Shown here piece by piece: positions 1 to 10,313 of a DNA stretch of 64,000 nucleotides. Every line of letters begins with the position of its first letter. The first letter of the stretch is position 1. The notes under the pieces were generated by a model, which was not told the origin of the DNA, made no database searches, and saw only the letters and a list, made by a program, of their open reading frames with translations. Origin of the DNA: Welwitschia mirabilis (Eukaryota; Gnetophyta; Gnetopsida; Welwitschiales); assembly GCA_051453625.1 (NCBI GenBank), contig JBOZIK010000001.1, forward strand, positions 268,015,272-268,079,271, in the 5' to 3' direction. The position numbers and the translations under genes were made by a program.

Positions 1-761
1 GATCTTTTAGATCTATAGCCTTCTTGCACACATTTTAAAGCAATACCTATCTTCTTATCTTTAACAAATTTAAGCTTATAGGTTTGCAAATTACTTGAAG
101 TTATTTCAGTGTCATTGCATTTATGTTTTTTCTCTCCTCGATGGCTATGGCCTTTGATTTGAATATCTAAAATAGGGACTTTAAGACTTTTCTTATCATC
201 TTTTCTCTCTCCAAGCATACTCCAAGGCTTGCCATAAAATTTACAATATTAGTAAGTCTAGCAAAAACTTCTTACAAGGTTTCCTATTCGTCCATATGGA
301 TATCTTTAAATTTTAAAATAAGAATCTGAAGTTTGCTTGCTTTACAGTTGAGGTTCCTATGTATGCTACTTCAAGAATGTCTTAAGCTTCCTTGGCATGA
401 TTACAATTTACTATGTACTTAAACTCATATACACAGACTACACAAAATATGGCGTTAAGGGTATGGGCATTTATGATGGCTTTTGACTTTTTAATGGTAG
501 TCCATTGGTCTTGGGCTTTGGGAACTAGGATAGTGTTATCATTAAGATTAGTTTGAGTTAATATAGACACAGTGTAACCTTTGTAGATAACTTCCTCTAT
601 GTCAGAATCTAAAGATTTAAGAAATATTCTCATCCTAGCTTTTTAATAAGCATAGTTTGATCCATCAAACATAAATGGAAGATTTATGGAAAAACCATTA
701 GATGGATTACTCATTTTAGGATTCTAAGATCAAGATTGGTTAAAATCTAAAAAAGACTCAA
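1..761 (-). pseudogene. Sirevirus (Ty1-copia) gag N-terminal remnant, element A
   Basis: Read on the minus strand, this encodes the start of a copia gag polyprotein (UBN2 type), the structural protein of the virus-like particle. The longest open piece is 382-633 (83 codons). Its core reads KSKAIINAHTLNAIFCVV, the usual 'KKALLNAKALNALFCAL' region of Sirevirus gag, and it ends at the conserved CNHAKEA before the W-D of the family. Upstream (634-720) the frame gives the 'FDGSNYARM' type start. Below 382 the reading continues with stops towards the window edge. The rest of the element lies outside the window to the left. The adjoining primer site and LTR fix its orientation. Stops and frameshifts make it non-functional. 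Confidence 0.8.
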
Positions 762-779
762 CTTAGCTTTGATATCAAA
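762..779 (-). promoter_or_regulatory. Primer binding site of element A
   Basis: Directly inside the LTR, the minus strand reads TTTGATATCAAAGCTAAG. This is a mutated form of the TGGTATCAGAGC initiator-Met tRNA primer site typical of copia elements. It shows that the neighbouring LTR is the 5' LTR of a minus-strand element. Confidence 0.7.
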
Positions 780-977
780 TGATAGGATTGAGAACCCTAG
801 AGGAGGGATGAATAGGATATTTTAAAAAGATGTAATACAATATTCTAAATAAATCCAATCTCAAACAAAAATTGCATACAATAATTAACTAATTCAAAAT
901 GTGCATGAAATAAGGAAATAATAGAAGTAAGAAAATAATGATTGAAAGCACAAAAATACCAAATGGATACATGCCAG

Positions 978-986
978 ATTTATAGT
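978..986 (-). promoter_or_regulatory. TATA box of Sirevirus LTR (element A)
   Basis: The minus strand reads CCACTATAAATCTGG. The same CCACTATAAAT context occurs in the other Sirevirus LTRs (19205-19213, 25194-25202, 11291-11299; weaker at 61971-61979), at a similar distance from the LTR end. It is therefore the likely core promoter of this LTR family. Confidence 0.6.
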
Positions 987-1619
987 GGTTTGGGAACCCC
1001 TTAATCCACTCTTAACAATCATCTTATTCCCAAGCTAGATCTTGGATCTTTGTTACTTCACTCGGTATTCCAAGTTCACCTGTAACCTTTACAAATAGAC
1101 TTTTTCAAATTTAGTCTCAACATTTGAATGGATTTTTCAAGGCTTAGTCTCAACCTTTGAATGGACTTTTCAATGCTTAGTCTCAACCTTTTATAAAGAA
1201 AAGTAGTGATGTAATAATGCCAATAGAGCACGAATGTCACTCATTTTTGATTTAGTAGATTTGAGAAAACTCTTCTCCTATAAATGTAAAACAAATAAAG
1301 CATAGGATTTGACCTTGAATGTGGAGATGATATAGATGGTAGACCATCTTTGGTTAGAAATATAAATGTCAAAATACAATAGGAAAAGTTACAAAATTGT
1401 AGTGCTTAATCCTTTAGATCCAATAGATTCACCAATTGAAAATACTTCTAAAAGATTATTTAGTCATCTATGTCTTAACTATTTATATTAGAAGGCTTTT
1501 AGGATTTATTACATTTAAAATGCCTTCCAATGATTATAAATGACTAGAAAACGACTATCCAACGTCTACATAATGAATACATAATAATTAGAAAACTTTA
1601 CTTCCATTCTGTTCAGTTG

Positions 1620-2210
1620 ACTCCTCAAAATTCTAGTCGGCCTCATCTGATGTTGTGACTTACATAGGTCACTTGAGTGAGAATTTCAGTTGTCTCAATT
1701 TCTTATGGCTTCATATTCGATCAATCCCATCTAGGCCCGGTCAACCCCAGTCTAGTTGCTCACTACATGATCCAGTTACTCACTCCTCATGATAAAATTC
1801 TTTCTAGTTTCTAGCATCAAGTTTGGTCGACCCCTTCAGGTTTCTGGTCGACTCCATGATGATCAGTTTAGAAGTATCAGCTACATAGTGCTCAAGTATA
1901 GTCGACCCTATCATAGGTCCAGTCGACCCCTTAATAATCAGTTCAGGAGTATTGTTTCTTAGTTCACATATCTAATTGACCTTATAAAGATCCACTCGGC
2001 TCCTCATCATCTAGTCTAGGGATACTATTTATCAGGTCTTCAAATCTCGTTAACCCCTTGCCATTCAATTCAGGAATACTAGTTCTCAAGATTATAGGTT
2101 AGGTCGATTCCATCAAAAATCTGATCGACTCCTCTAGATGTAGTTCATTTTTTGTCTGCTTTAGATGTAGTCGACCCCTTGAAAATTTGGTCAAACCCTT
2201 AAGAGGATAA
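1620..2210 (-). repeat. Degenerate GTCGACCCC repeat array in LTR U3
   Basis: At least ten irregularly spaced copies of a roughly 10-bp core, best preserved as GGTCGACCCC, GGTCGACTCC and AGTCGACCCC, spaced about 25-60 bp. Many copies have lost the CpG (gtcaacccc, gatcaatccc). The core contains the palindrome GTCGAC. Equivalent arrays stand in the other Sirevirus LTRs at about 19780-20170, 25900-26290, 62560-62950 and, more decayed, 10490-10810. Confidence 0.7.
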
Positions 2211-2554
2211 AATAACTGACAGGTTTCTAGTGCTTAGAAATTAATGGTTTTAGTTTTATCTTTCGACCTACAAGTAATTAACATCTTATGCATAAGATAC
2301 ACAAAATTTGCTATATAGAAAACATTAGTTTGATATCAATTGGCAAAACATAATCTAACAATTTATATTATTGTGAAATGAAAATAGAATCGTTTGATAC
2401 TTGGTAAAAATAGATTCAATCTTGTTTCAAGTCTTAATTTCTACCACCTTTTGTACTCAATGTCTTGATGTTATTTGTTTTTGGTTTGAGTTAATAGTTT
2501 GTGGTCAAATCTTATCATATTTTTCTTATCATCATAAAGTCTTGAACTTATGAA

Positions 2555-2890
2555 TTTCCACATATCACCAAATGAGGAAATGTGATTCACAGATTGCCAA
2601 ATAAGGTAAGGAAGTAAGAATCCCACTGATCGCCAAATGAAGCAGTGGGAATAATAGATTTACCACAGATCATCGAATGAGACAGTAGCCTTTACAAATC
2701 ACTAAATAGGACAGGGAAGTTAATGAAATGTCATATATATAAACCACAAATTGCCTTATAAGGCAGTGGACTTCACAAATCACCAAATGAGGCAGTAAAG
2801 TAAGTAAAATGTGAAAATATTATATGAGAACTGCAGATCACCAAATAAGGTAGTGAACTTCACAGATTGCCAAATTAGGTAGTGAAGTGA
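2555..2890 (+). repeat. Degenerate tandem array, 'cagatcgccgaatgaggcagtg' type
   Basis: About nine imperfect copies of a unit close to CAGATCACCAAATGAGGCAG separated by short spacers, e.g. at 2606, 2636, 2668, 2770, 2838 and 2864. Four or so copies recur at about 6228-6375. Units differ by C-to-T changes at CpG (cgaatgag, caaatgag). The array straddles the likely start of the R2 repeat and resembles a U3 enhancer-type array. It is not a CRISPR array: units and spacers are both degenerate. Confidence 0.7.
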
Positions 2891-3612
2891 TTGAAATATG
2901 AAAAAGTATATATTTGATTATTTTCATTTCATAACCATAAAGTCAATGTTCTTGTAATACAACTTGTTCTTGAAGTTCTCACTCTTGTCCTTCTTATCTT
3001 GACATTTGAAAAATCTTTATGTTGTCATATCTTGCCTTGTCTAGAGCATAATAGGAGCTATGAAATTTTCATGGTTCTCACTCTATAATTCTTGTATTAA
3101 ACAGGTGATAAAACTAGAGCTTGATTATCGAGGAGGGCAAAGAAAAAAGGAGATTATCTTTTCCAATTTATGTTGAGAAATTATTTGGAGCGAGACTTGA
3201 ATACCTATTAAAAATCTTGAATTTCTTTGTATTAGAATTATCTTAAAAATACATTGAATGCTGGATTATGTACATATTTCTTGAGATATTATTTCAATAA
3301 AATATGAAGTTTTACTATGCTTCTCTTATGAAAAAAAATTCTTGAGAATTTTGTCTTGAAATGAAATTTGTAGTTGTTGGCAAATGTTGAAATTTTAATG
3401 ATGTGATTACTATGATTAGAAGAATACTTCCCATAATTTTAATTATTATGAATTAGTCATCATTATTCTAGGTTACCTTTAAATAGAAGGAACATTCATT
3501 GCATCATGAAAAAGAGGCCATATTAAGTAAAGTAACATTTTTTAGTTTTATAAAGTTAGATGTTACATTTTCAAAAGTAATATCCTTCGAACTTAAAAAA
3601 GTGAGTTTTATA
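2729..3612 (+). repeat. LTR-like repeat R2, left copy
   Basis: Aligns by eye over about 0.85 kb with 6209-7010. Both contain the tandem units, then the same run of unique sequence ('cttgttctt..ctcttgtcctt', 'gaggccatattaagtaaagtaa'), and both end in G(A/G)GTTTTATA. Immediately after this copy comes a tRNA-Met primer site, so this copy behaves as a 5' LTR. The left boundary is uncertain because the tandem array continues upstream to about 2555. Confidence 0.65.
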
Positions 3613-3632
3613 TTTTGGTATCAGAGCTTAGG
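3613..3632 (+). promoter_or_regulatory. Primer binding site next to R2
   Basis: TTTTGGTATCAGAGCTTAGG directly follows the end of repeat R2. TGGTATCAGAGC is an exact initiator-Met tRNA primer complement as used by many plant LTR retrotransposons. It is one of the best preserved primer sites in the window. Confidence 0.8.
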
Positions 3633-3790
3633 TTAAGATTTCACTGGGCATAGTCGATGTGAGAAGCCTAGGTAGAAATTTCACTAAAAATGATCATTAT
3701 AAAGCCATTATTTGTTTCAAACATTAGAGCCTAGGTTATGATTACACTAGAAATAATTGCTTGCAATGCAAATTTTGCGAAAGAATGTGG
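3626..3790 (+). repeat. Leader repeats beginning with a partial primer site
   Basis: Three imperfect copies of an 'agagCCTAGGTTatGATTtCACTAg' block (near 3628, 3665 and 3727) follow the primer site. The same family of repeats occurs at 12650-12800 after another primer site, where the period is about 62 bp. This gives a link between two otherwise separate elements. Confidence 0.55.
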
Positions 3791-5009
3791 TGAAGTTATA
3801 TTAATATATTGTGAAGCTAGTAAATATAGTTGAAATAGGGTTATAGCAACTAAGAAATGTGATTTTCTAATATTTGTACTAATAATATTAATAATAAAAT
3901 TTAGAGAAAAATGTTATAGTAATGCCATTATAAGACTCTTCCAAAATAACACTACAGGAACATAGTTTGCTGAAATAGGAATACGAAACATTCATTCTCA
4001 TGATCCCTAAAAATAGATCAATGATCATCTTATGCTAATGATTAACTAGAGGAGCAATCTTAAAAGCCTTTCTTCATTTAGTCCAATAGGTAACACTAAA
4101 GATCTCTTGGAGAGCGATTTTTAGACTTTTCAACAATTATTTTCATTGGTACTTTTGAAGAAGATATAGTTCCTTGGGCTATTCTACCCTTTTGTCATTT
4201 TTAGAGCAATCCTTAAGCTGTTAAAGAATCTAGCCCTTTAGATTTCCTTTGATCTTTTTTCCCCTTTCCATAGCATCCTTTGGCATTCTTTCAGACCTTT
4301 CTATCTAGATGGTAAAATTCATCATGTTTGAAGCAAAACTTTGCAAATAATGTAGTAGAGGCATTTTAAGAAGTAGAATATCATATATCTACCTCTATTT
4401 TCTCTGCTTCTCTGGCCTCTCTTCTCGCCAGCCATCTTTATTTGCAGATTTTATGTACTTTCTGGGGTTCACTACAGTTATGGTTGAAGGAAGATGAAAC
4501 GTCTTTCATTGAATTTTGTATTTCTATAGAGAAGGCTGCAAATACTTTTGTTTATGGAATTATGAAGGTTTATCATGGATAAAAAGTGGACGATATGAGA
4601 AAAATGAGACTAAAAAGAGAATAATAATGGTAGGTTATACGTTCTGTGACTAAAGAAAAGAAGAAATAAGTCACAGCGCAGGGACAAAGGGTCTAACGAA
4701 TGTTTAAAAGAAACCATAGATTGAAATAAAATCATCTTTTTAATAGATTCTATATGAGCTACCCTGCATATTCCATTAAATTTAAAAAAAAAACATGAAA
4801 TTGTAATGAAAAAGCAGTGTATTCCATCTTTTTAATGAAATTGCCCTGTGTATTCCGCTATGCACTTGGTCAGAGAAGGAAATCATAGTTTTTATTTTAT
4901 GCTCATAGAGTGAGAGAGCGTTTGACGTGTCTAGAAATGGAGTCCTAATCTTTCACTTAGTAACTGCATTATAACATTCAGTTAGCAGTTCATGTCTTAG
5001 ATGGAGTAA
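3791..5009. other. No recognisable gene; internal part of R2-flanked segment
   Basis: No coding stretch, tRNA or known element was recognised. From roughly 4380 rightwards the sequence becomes less AT-rich and retains CpG dinucleotides, unlike the surrounding elements. Confidence 0.4.
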
Positions 5010-5198
5010 TCAGAAGGTCGAAGTACAAGGAAATTTTCAAATGAAAATGGTGATAAGAAAGTACAAGAAAATACTTCAGTGTGTCTTGAGAATTCCTATA
5101 CAGAAAGGTTGCTCGCATACGAAGGTGCTCATTTTGTTGTTAAAGTGCTAAAAATGAAGATGAGGAAGCAAGATATCATACACAATCGTAGAGCTTGA
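5010..5198 (+). pseudogene. Coding-like fragment of unknown function (plus frame)
   Basis: An open frame of 62 codons between stops, with no start codon, of non-repetitive composition. It includes ENTSVCLENSYTERLLAYEG and AHFVVKVLKMKMRKQD. After the TGA at 5196 the same frame continues almost open to about 5360 with one further TAG. I do not recognise the protein. The frame overlaps in part the minus-strand coding-like piece at 5341-5706, so at most one of the two readings is likely to be real. Its higher complexity and retained CpG set it apart from the decayed retroelements around it. Confidence 0.3.
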
Positions 5199-5340
5199 AA
5201 GCTATTCAGAAGAATGCTTTTAAACTATTATGGTATAGATTGCTGGGTGAGATAGAGATTCTCTGAAAAGCCTTACGCAATCAGGCCCAGCAACATGCTA
5301 AGTAACGATAAAAATGTTAGTGAGCACGCTTTAACATCAG

Positions 5341-5706
5341 TTACTGCTCCCTTCCAATGACTCTGTAAATATCGATCTCATCTCTATTGGGCAGTTTTAA
5401 ATGGAGATAGAAGGCTACCAGTGTACCCACTGAGTTCTCACTGGCAGTTTTAGCTCCATTTTGAAATTTCCAAACACATGAAAACATCCTATTTACCTCT
5501 TGAAGGGATTTCTTACTCCAATTATAGCACGAAGAACTTCATCCCTGTTTACTTTAAAATAGAAATCATCAATGTTTTTCTATAGTGCTACACACTCATT
5601 GAGCATAGGTGAAGCCAAAAACCTTCTGAGGAGTTGTAGGCTTAGATATATCAAAAATAGGAATCTCAAGCAGATATGCACAAGTTCCTGGGATTTCTTG
5701 AATCAT
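5341..5706 (-). pseudogene. Coding-like fragment of unknown host-type protein (minus frame)
   Basis: On the minus strand two frames join through a single-base shift near 5505-5515. The 5' part (5706 down to about 5510, with one TGA at 5596-5598) contains SKPTTPQKVFGFTYAQ and NIDDFYFKVNRDEVLRAIIG. The 3' part (about 5510 down to 5341) contains EVNRMFSCVWKFQNGAKTAS and LPNRDEIDIYRVIGREQ, ending in TAA. Residue composition is that of an ordinary globular protein, unlike the other frames here. I cannot name the family. It lies between the two R2 repeats, so it could be a host gene fragment carried by a retroelement, or a residual host gene. Confidence 0.4.
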
Positions 5707-5814
5707 TGCTGCACATTATAACGAAGACATATGAAAGCATTTGGTCAGATAAAAAGAAATCACAAAATCAAGTTATTAGAAACTAAAGCTTAAAAACCAT
5801 TAAGCACTATTGTT

Positions 5815-5937
5815 TCAGAATGTTGATGATTTTGGAGATACAGTCCTTGCAACATAAGAGTCATATTCATATTCTTTAAAAATCACCAGCGGCATGCGAT
5901 TGAACCTATAAAATTCACAAGCCTCAGAATCAGTCAT
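5815..5937 (-). pseudogene. Second coding-like fragment, possibly the same gene
   Basis: Minus-strand frame of 41 codons from ATG (5935-5937) to TGA (5815-5817). It contains SEACEFYRFNRMPLVIFKEY followed by EYDSYVARTVSP. An internal TTTTATAG/G could be a splice acceptor before FNRMPL. It lies upstream, in the minus-strand sense, of the fragment at 5341-5706 and could be an earlier exon of it; the roughly 110 bp between them have no clear frame. Family not recognised. Confidence 0.35.
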
Positions 5938-6041
5938 TTATCAAACCAATACGTTGGGAGATACAAAACATAGATGAGACATTGATGTCTATCTTACAAT
6001 AAGTTGTTGAAGATTAAAAGAATGAGACTTAAAAATTTATT

Positions 6042-6141
6042 NNNNNNNNNNNNNNNNNNNNNNNNNNNNNNNNNNNNNNNNNNNNNNNNNNNNNNNNNNN
6101 NNNNNNNNNNNNNNNNNNNNNNNNNNNNNNNNNNNNNNNNN
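6042..6141. other. Assembly gap (100 N)
   Basis: Exactly 100 N, probably a placeholder length. Unlike the gaps at 22275, 25307 and 44384, no clear duplicated flank is seen. Confidence 0.9.
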
Positions 6142-6208
6142 ATTGTGCATTATAGTTAATAACTATATATAAAAATATTATGGTTAATTAGAGTAATTAA
6201 AGTTAGGG

Positions 6209-7010
6209 TGTTATAATATACATATATGAGAACCACAGATTGACGAATGAGGCAGTGGACTTCATAGATCACCGAATGAGGCAGTGAAGTGAATAAAATA
6301 TGAAAATATTATATAAGAATCATAGATCAACAAATGAGGTAGTGGGCTTTATAGATCACTGAATGAGGTAATGAAGTAATTAAAATATAAGAAAGTATAT
6401 GTTTAATTATTCTCATTTCATAAGCCTAAGCTCGATGTTCCTATGATACAACTTGTTCTTAAAGATTTTACTCTTGTCCTTCCCATCTTGACATTTGAAA
6501 ATTTTTATGTTGTCTTGTCTTTCCTTGCTTAGACCATACTGGGAGCTGTGAAATTTTCATATTTCTTGTTCCATAATTCTTGTATTAAGGAGATTACCTT
6601 TTCCAGTTTGTGTTAAGAAATTGTTTGGAGTAAGACTTGTATACATTTTGAAAATATTGAATTATTTTGTACATCTTTCTTGAGATATTATTTCAATGAA
6701 ATATGAAGTTTTACTATGCTTCTCTTATAAAACAAAATTCTTGAGAATTTATCTTGAAATGAAATTTGTAGTTCTTGAAAAACATTGAAATTTCAATGAT
6801 GTGATTATTATGATTGTGAGAATACTTCCCATAATTTTAATTATTATAAATTAGTCATTATTATTCTAGGTTACCTTTAAATAGAAGGATCATTTATTGC
6901 TTCATGAAGAAGAGGCCATATTAAGTAAAGTAATGTTTTTTGATTTTAAAAAGTTAAATGTTAGATATTCAAAAGTAATATCCTTTAAACTTAAAAGAGT
7001 GGGTTTTATA
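6209..7010 (+). repeat. LTR-like repeat R2, right copy
   Basis: Second copy of R2 (see 2729-3612), starting TGTTATAATATA after a moderately purine-rich stretch (6195-6208, like a polypurine tract) and ending GGGTTTTATA. If the two copies are LTRs, the unit is a roughly 4.3 kb element without recognisable gag or pol. No matching target duplication was found (tgaaa before the left copy, ggaac after the right copy). Confidence 0.6.
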
Positions 7011-8508
7011 GGAACTCATGAAGAATGAATGATGGTCATCAAAAAAGAATTATAATAATTTATAATAAATGATGTTGAAAAATTAGTAAAAATACTAAAG
7101 GATTAAAATGTAATTGGAACAACATAGATCTTTAAGAATAAGTTTGATGGACATAATTAGGAATAAAGCTAAATTAGTGGTTTAAGGCTATAATCAAATT
7201 GAAGAAATAGATCTAGAAGACACATTTGCTCTTGTGGCAAGACTAGATAGCATCAAAATTTTTCTTTCCTATGCATCATTCAAAAATTTTAAAGTTTTTC
7301 AAACGGATGTGAAAAGTTCCTTTTTGAATGGAACCCTTAATGAAGAAGTGTATGTGAAGTAGCAACTAGGATTCATAGATATACATAAACCAAACCATGT
7401 TTATAGATTTAAAAAGACTTTGTAGAATTTAAAATAAATACCTAAGGCTTGGTATGAAAAACTGATAACGTTTCTTGAAGAAAATCATTATGCACGTAAA
7501 GTAGTGAATAAAACTCTCCTTGTCAAGAAACTTAAGCAAGATTATATTATCATTCAGATCTATGTTAATGATATCATTTTTGGAGCCTTAAAGGTAAATC
7601 TCTCAAAAGTGTTTGCTAACATTATGATAACATAATTTAAGATGAGTATACTTGGTAAGGTAAGCATATTTTTTAGTCTACAAATTAAATAAATAAAATA
7701 GTTATTTTCATCTCTGAATAAAAATACTCAAAAAGGTTAATTAATTAATTTGGAGTTGAAACTGCAAAATCAACTAACATTCCTATGTTAACTTCATAAA
7801 AGGTCAGCATTGATGATCATGAAAAATTAGTGGATCAAAAAATTTATAGGAGCATGATAAGGATTTTATTATATTTAACTACTGGTAGAATTAACATAAT
7901 GTTTAATGTTATTGTGTATGCTAGATATTAGATTAAACTAGAGAAATCACACCTCCAAATTATCAAAACAACTATAAAGTATATAAAATATATGAGTGAC
8001 TATTGGCTATGTATCCCATAAGAACATCTTTTAAACTTGCAGGTTTTAGTGATATGAACAGGGTTGTATGCAAAGATGATCAAAAAAGAACTAATGAAAA
8101 TTATTTCTTTCTAGGATCATACTTCGTAGAATAGACAAATAAGAAGCAAAATTGTATTTATCTCTTTACAATAGAAGTAGAATGCATAACAGCAAGAAGT
8201 TGTTATACCCATCTTCTATAGATTAAAAAAATGCTTAAAGAATTTGGAGTTAACCATGATTTAGTACCAATCTTTTGTCATAATAAAAGTGCAATTAATA
8301 TCTCAAAAAACTTTGTTCAACATTTTTGCGCTAAACATATTAAACTTAGACATCATTTTCTTAGAGACCAAGCAGTAAAAGGTAATATTTTCATGAATTT
8401 TATAAACACTACTCAACAATTAGCTACTATCTTTATGAAACCCCTAAATGTTGAAAAATTTTTAAATCTTCATCATGATCTGGGATTTGTTTCTCTATTA
8501 TCTAATTG
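7011..8508 (+). pseudogene. Sirevirus reverse transcriptase / RNase H, element P
   Basis: Plus-strand remnant of copia pol (RVT_2 and RNase H), the enzyme that copies the element RNA into DNA. Recognisable in order: FKNKFDG; NKAKLVV-GYNQIEEIDLEDT; FALVARLDSI; FKVFQTDVKSSFLNGTLNEE; HVYRFKKTL; AWYEKL; IIQIYVNDIIFG (the YVDDII site, with N for D); and a nearly intact RNase H end at 8231-8508. That end contains PIFCHNKSAINISKN, KHIKLRHHFLRDQ and QQLATIFMKPL. Many in-frame stops. The gag, protease and integrase parts are absent: the sequence switches to repeat R2 at 7010. The downstream env-like frame, PPT and LTR belong to the same element. Confidence 0.85.
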
Positions 8509-8850
8509 AAAGTAAAATGATTAACTAAATTTCTAATTTAGTCAACTAGGCCTAAAGAAGTTTCATCTACTAGAATTTAACCAAATCACTTGGACTCTGC
8601 TCAAAAAAAATAAAAATAAGTTGGATTAAATGAACTGTAGTCCTAGTTAATCAAACTTAGAAACTTTTACACCTGTGTGTCAATGGGTCAACCAAATCAT
8701 ACTCTAATTGACTAGTCCTATAGGGTTAATCATCAAAGACAGGCTTTAGACCACATTTTTTCCTCATATTTAGCTTATTTCACCCCTTATAAAGTTGTTT
8801 TAGAACCCTATCTACCTCATTTCCATCTATCTCCTTATCTCCTTTAGTTT
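8509..8850. other. Spacer between pol and env-like ORF of element P
   Basis: No coding signal recognised. Sireviruses commonly have a spacer here. Confidence 0.4.
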
Positions 8851-9748
8851 TTATCAATTTTTGTCCTACTTCTTTGGTCTTCAGCATGTGTCACATGTCT
8901 TTATAATAGAAAGATCCTTAAGAAGATCAAGAAAAAAAGACATAGCAATTAAAGATCTAGGCTATTTCTACTCAAGAATATTAGATGAATCCTTGGATAC
9001 ATTTTCTAAGAAGTTTGAAAAGAAATGTGTTTTTCAAAAAAGGACAATAGCTTTAGGAGAACTCAAAGAACTTAGGGAGGTGATAAGGTTACTTAATGAT
9101 CTAGATCTTTCTTATTTTCTTAAGATTTTTGGATTGGTATATCCTTTCGTCCCTCACATATTTTATTGCAATACCTCTTATGATGCAGATTGTTCTACTC
9201 TTTATATGCTTGTTTTATAGAAGAAAATAAGAGTTACCTCAAATTTGATAGCCTCTCCCTGAAATATTTCTAGATGAGATCATAAGCAGTTCTGACCCTT
9301 GGGTGACTCCATGGAGGACAAGGTTAAAGTCACTATGGAACTCTATGATAGAATCATATGATGGAAAACTACCCTTTCCACTTCCCATCTCATTTTCAAA
9401 TATCCTTTTCTTCATTTAGTTTTTACTTGTAATGTTTTATCTCTTACTAGTTATTATGATAAGACCTCAAACTATTGTGCTTATCTTTTGTATTTGATGG
9501 AAACATATCACTTCATTGATGCTTTTTCCATTATTTTTAAGAATATGGTCTCGCATTTGGAATATGATAAGACTCTAGCTCTTTTTAATTCCATATTAAT
9601 TAGAAACATACATTACTATTTTAGGGCCCAATTATACCACAAGCTTGAAAACTTGACTTCTATTTCTTCCATTAGATATGTCACTTTGTCACAAATGCAT
9701 AATTTCTATGGAACTAAGAAATCCTCAAAATATTATTCTCCTCAGTAG
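8851..9748 (+). pseudogene. Sirevirus env-like ORF remnant, element P
   Basis: Two open pieces, 8861-9220 (119 codons) and 9488-9748 (86 codons), with a stop-containing stretch between. In the first, the block FSKKFEKKCVFQKRTIALGE, then LKELREVIRLL and YPFVPHIFYCN fits the extra ORF found between pol and the 3' LTR of many plant Sireviruses, often called env-like and annotated in plants as a 'putative plant transposon protein' domain. The second piece fits its helical C-terminal half. The function of this ORF family is not established. Position (after RNase H, before the PPT) supports the call. The assignment rests on pattern recall, not a search. Confidence 0.55.
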
Positions 9749-10301
9749 CCTTTTCTAAAGAGACTCTTTCATACCTGAAGAGTCTTGACTCACACACACA
9801 CATCACGTAAGGGAGGAATTCATTACAATTGGTTATGAAATTGTGTAAAAGCTAGTAGTTCTTAGCATAAGGTAGCAAAAGAAGAAAAAGATGATGAACC
9901 AGATTTTGAGGAAGAGAAGGAGTTAGATTAAGTCTATTGTTATTATTTTTCTTTTCTCTTCTTTATCATGTTAAAAGAGTGATAAAATAGTCTATGTTTT
10001 AAATAAAAAACATATTTTCTAAACTTTTTTAAGCATTATTATTATAACTTAGTTATAATCTTTTAATTAGTATTATTATACTACTTTATTTACTAGAAGT
10101 AATGAATGCAATATTTTTTGAAAAATATGCCTCTAAAATATTTACAATTTTTATCTTTGCAAAAAGATTATAAATACTTATGTTAAATAAAAAATATTAT
10201 TGTTATGGTTAAAAGTACTTCATGTTTTTTTGTGGGTATATCATGAGGGAAAGTTCTCCACATAAGCTTGATTCTTTTTAATATAGTTTTCCATCAATGT
10301 C
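9749..10301. other. Non-coding 3' region of element P
   Basis: AT-rich, with no recognised gene. It contains a short acidic-codon stretch near 9885-9930 (gaagaaaaagatgatgaacc) and leads into the polypurine tract. Confidence 0.4.
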
Positions 10302-10313
10302 AAAGAGGGAAAT
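10302..10313 (+). promoter_or_regulatory. Polypurine tract of element P
   Basis: AAAGAGGGAAAT stands directly before the TGTTAAT start of the LTR. This is where plus-strand DNA synthesis is primed. Confidence 0.65.

Larger units (their letters stand above)
780..2360 (-). repeat. 5' LTR of Sirevirus element A
   Basis: LTR of about 1.58 kb. On the plus strand it runs from TGATAGGATTGAG to ATAATCTAACA, so on the minus strand it is TG..CA. It is a relative of the LTRs at 19004-20323, 24999-26437 and 61797-63084: all share the 'gaaccctagagg..gaatagg' end, the CCACTATAAAT box and a GTCGACCCC-type repeat zone (here about 1620-2210). A candidate 5-bp target duplication is ATTTA (2361-2365), but the partner copy is outside the window. 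Confidence 0.8.

Noticed and set aside
2555-2890. CRISPR-like alternation of repeats and spacers
   Set aside because: Units are degenerate, spacing irregular, and the context is a plant LTR; CRISPR arrays are not expected in a plant nuclear genome.
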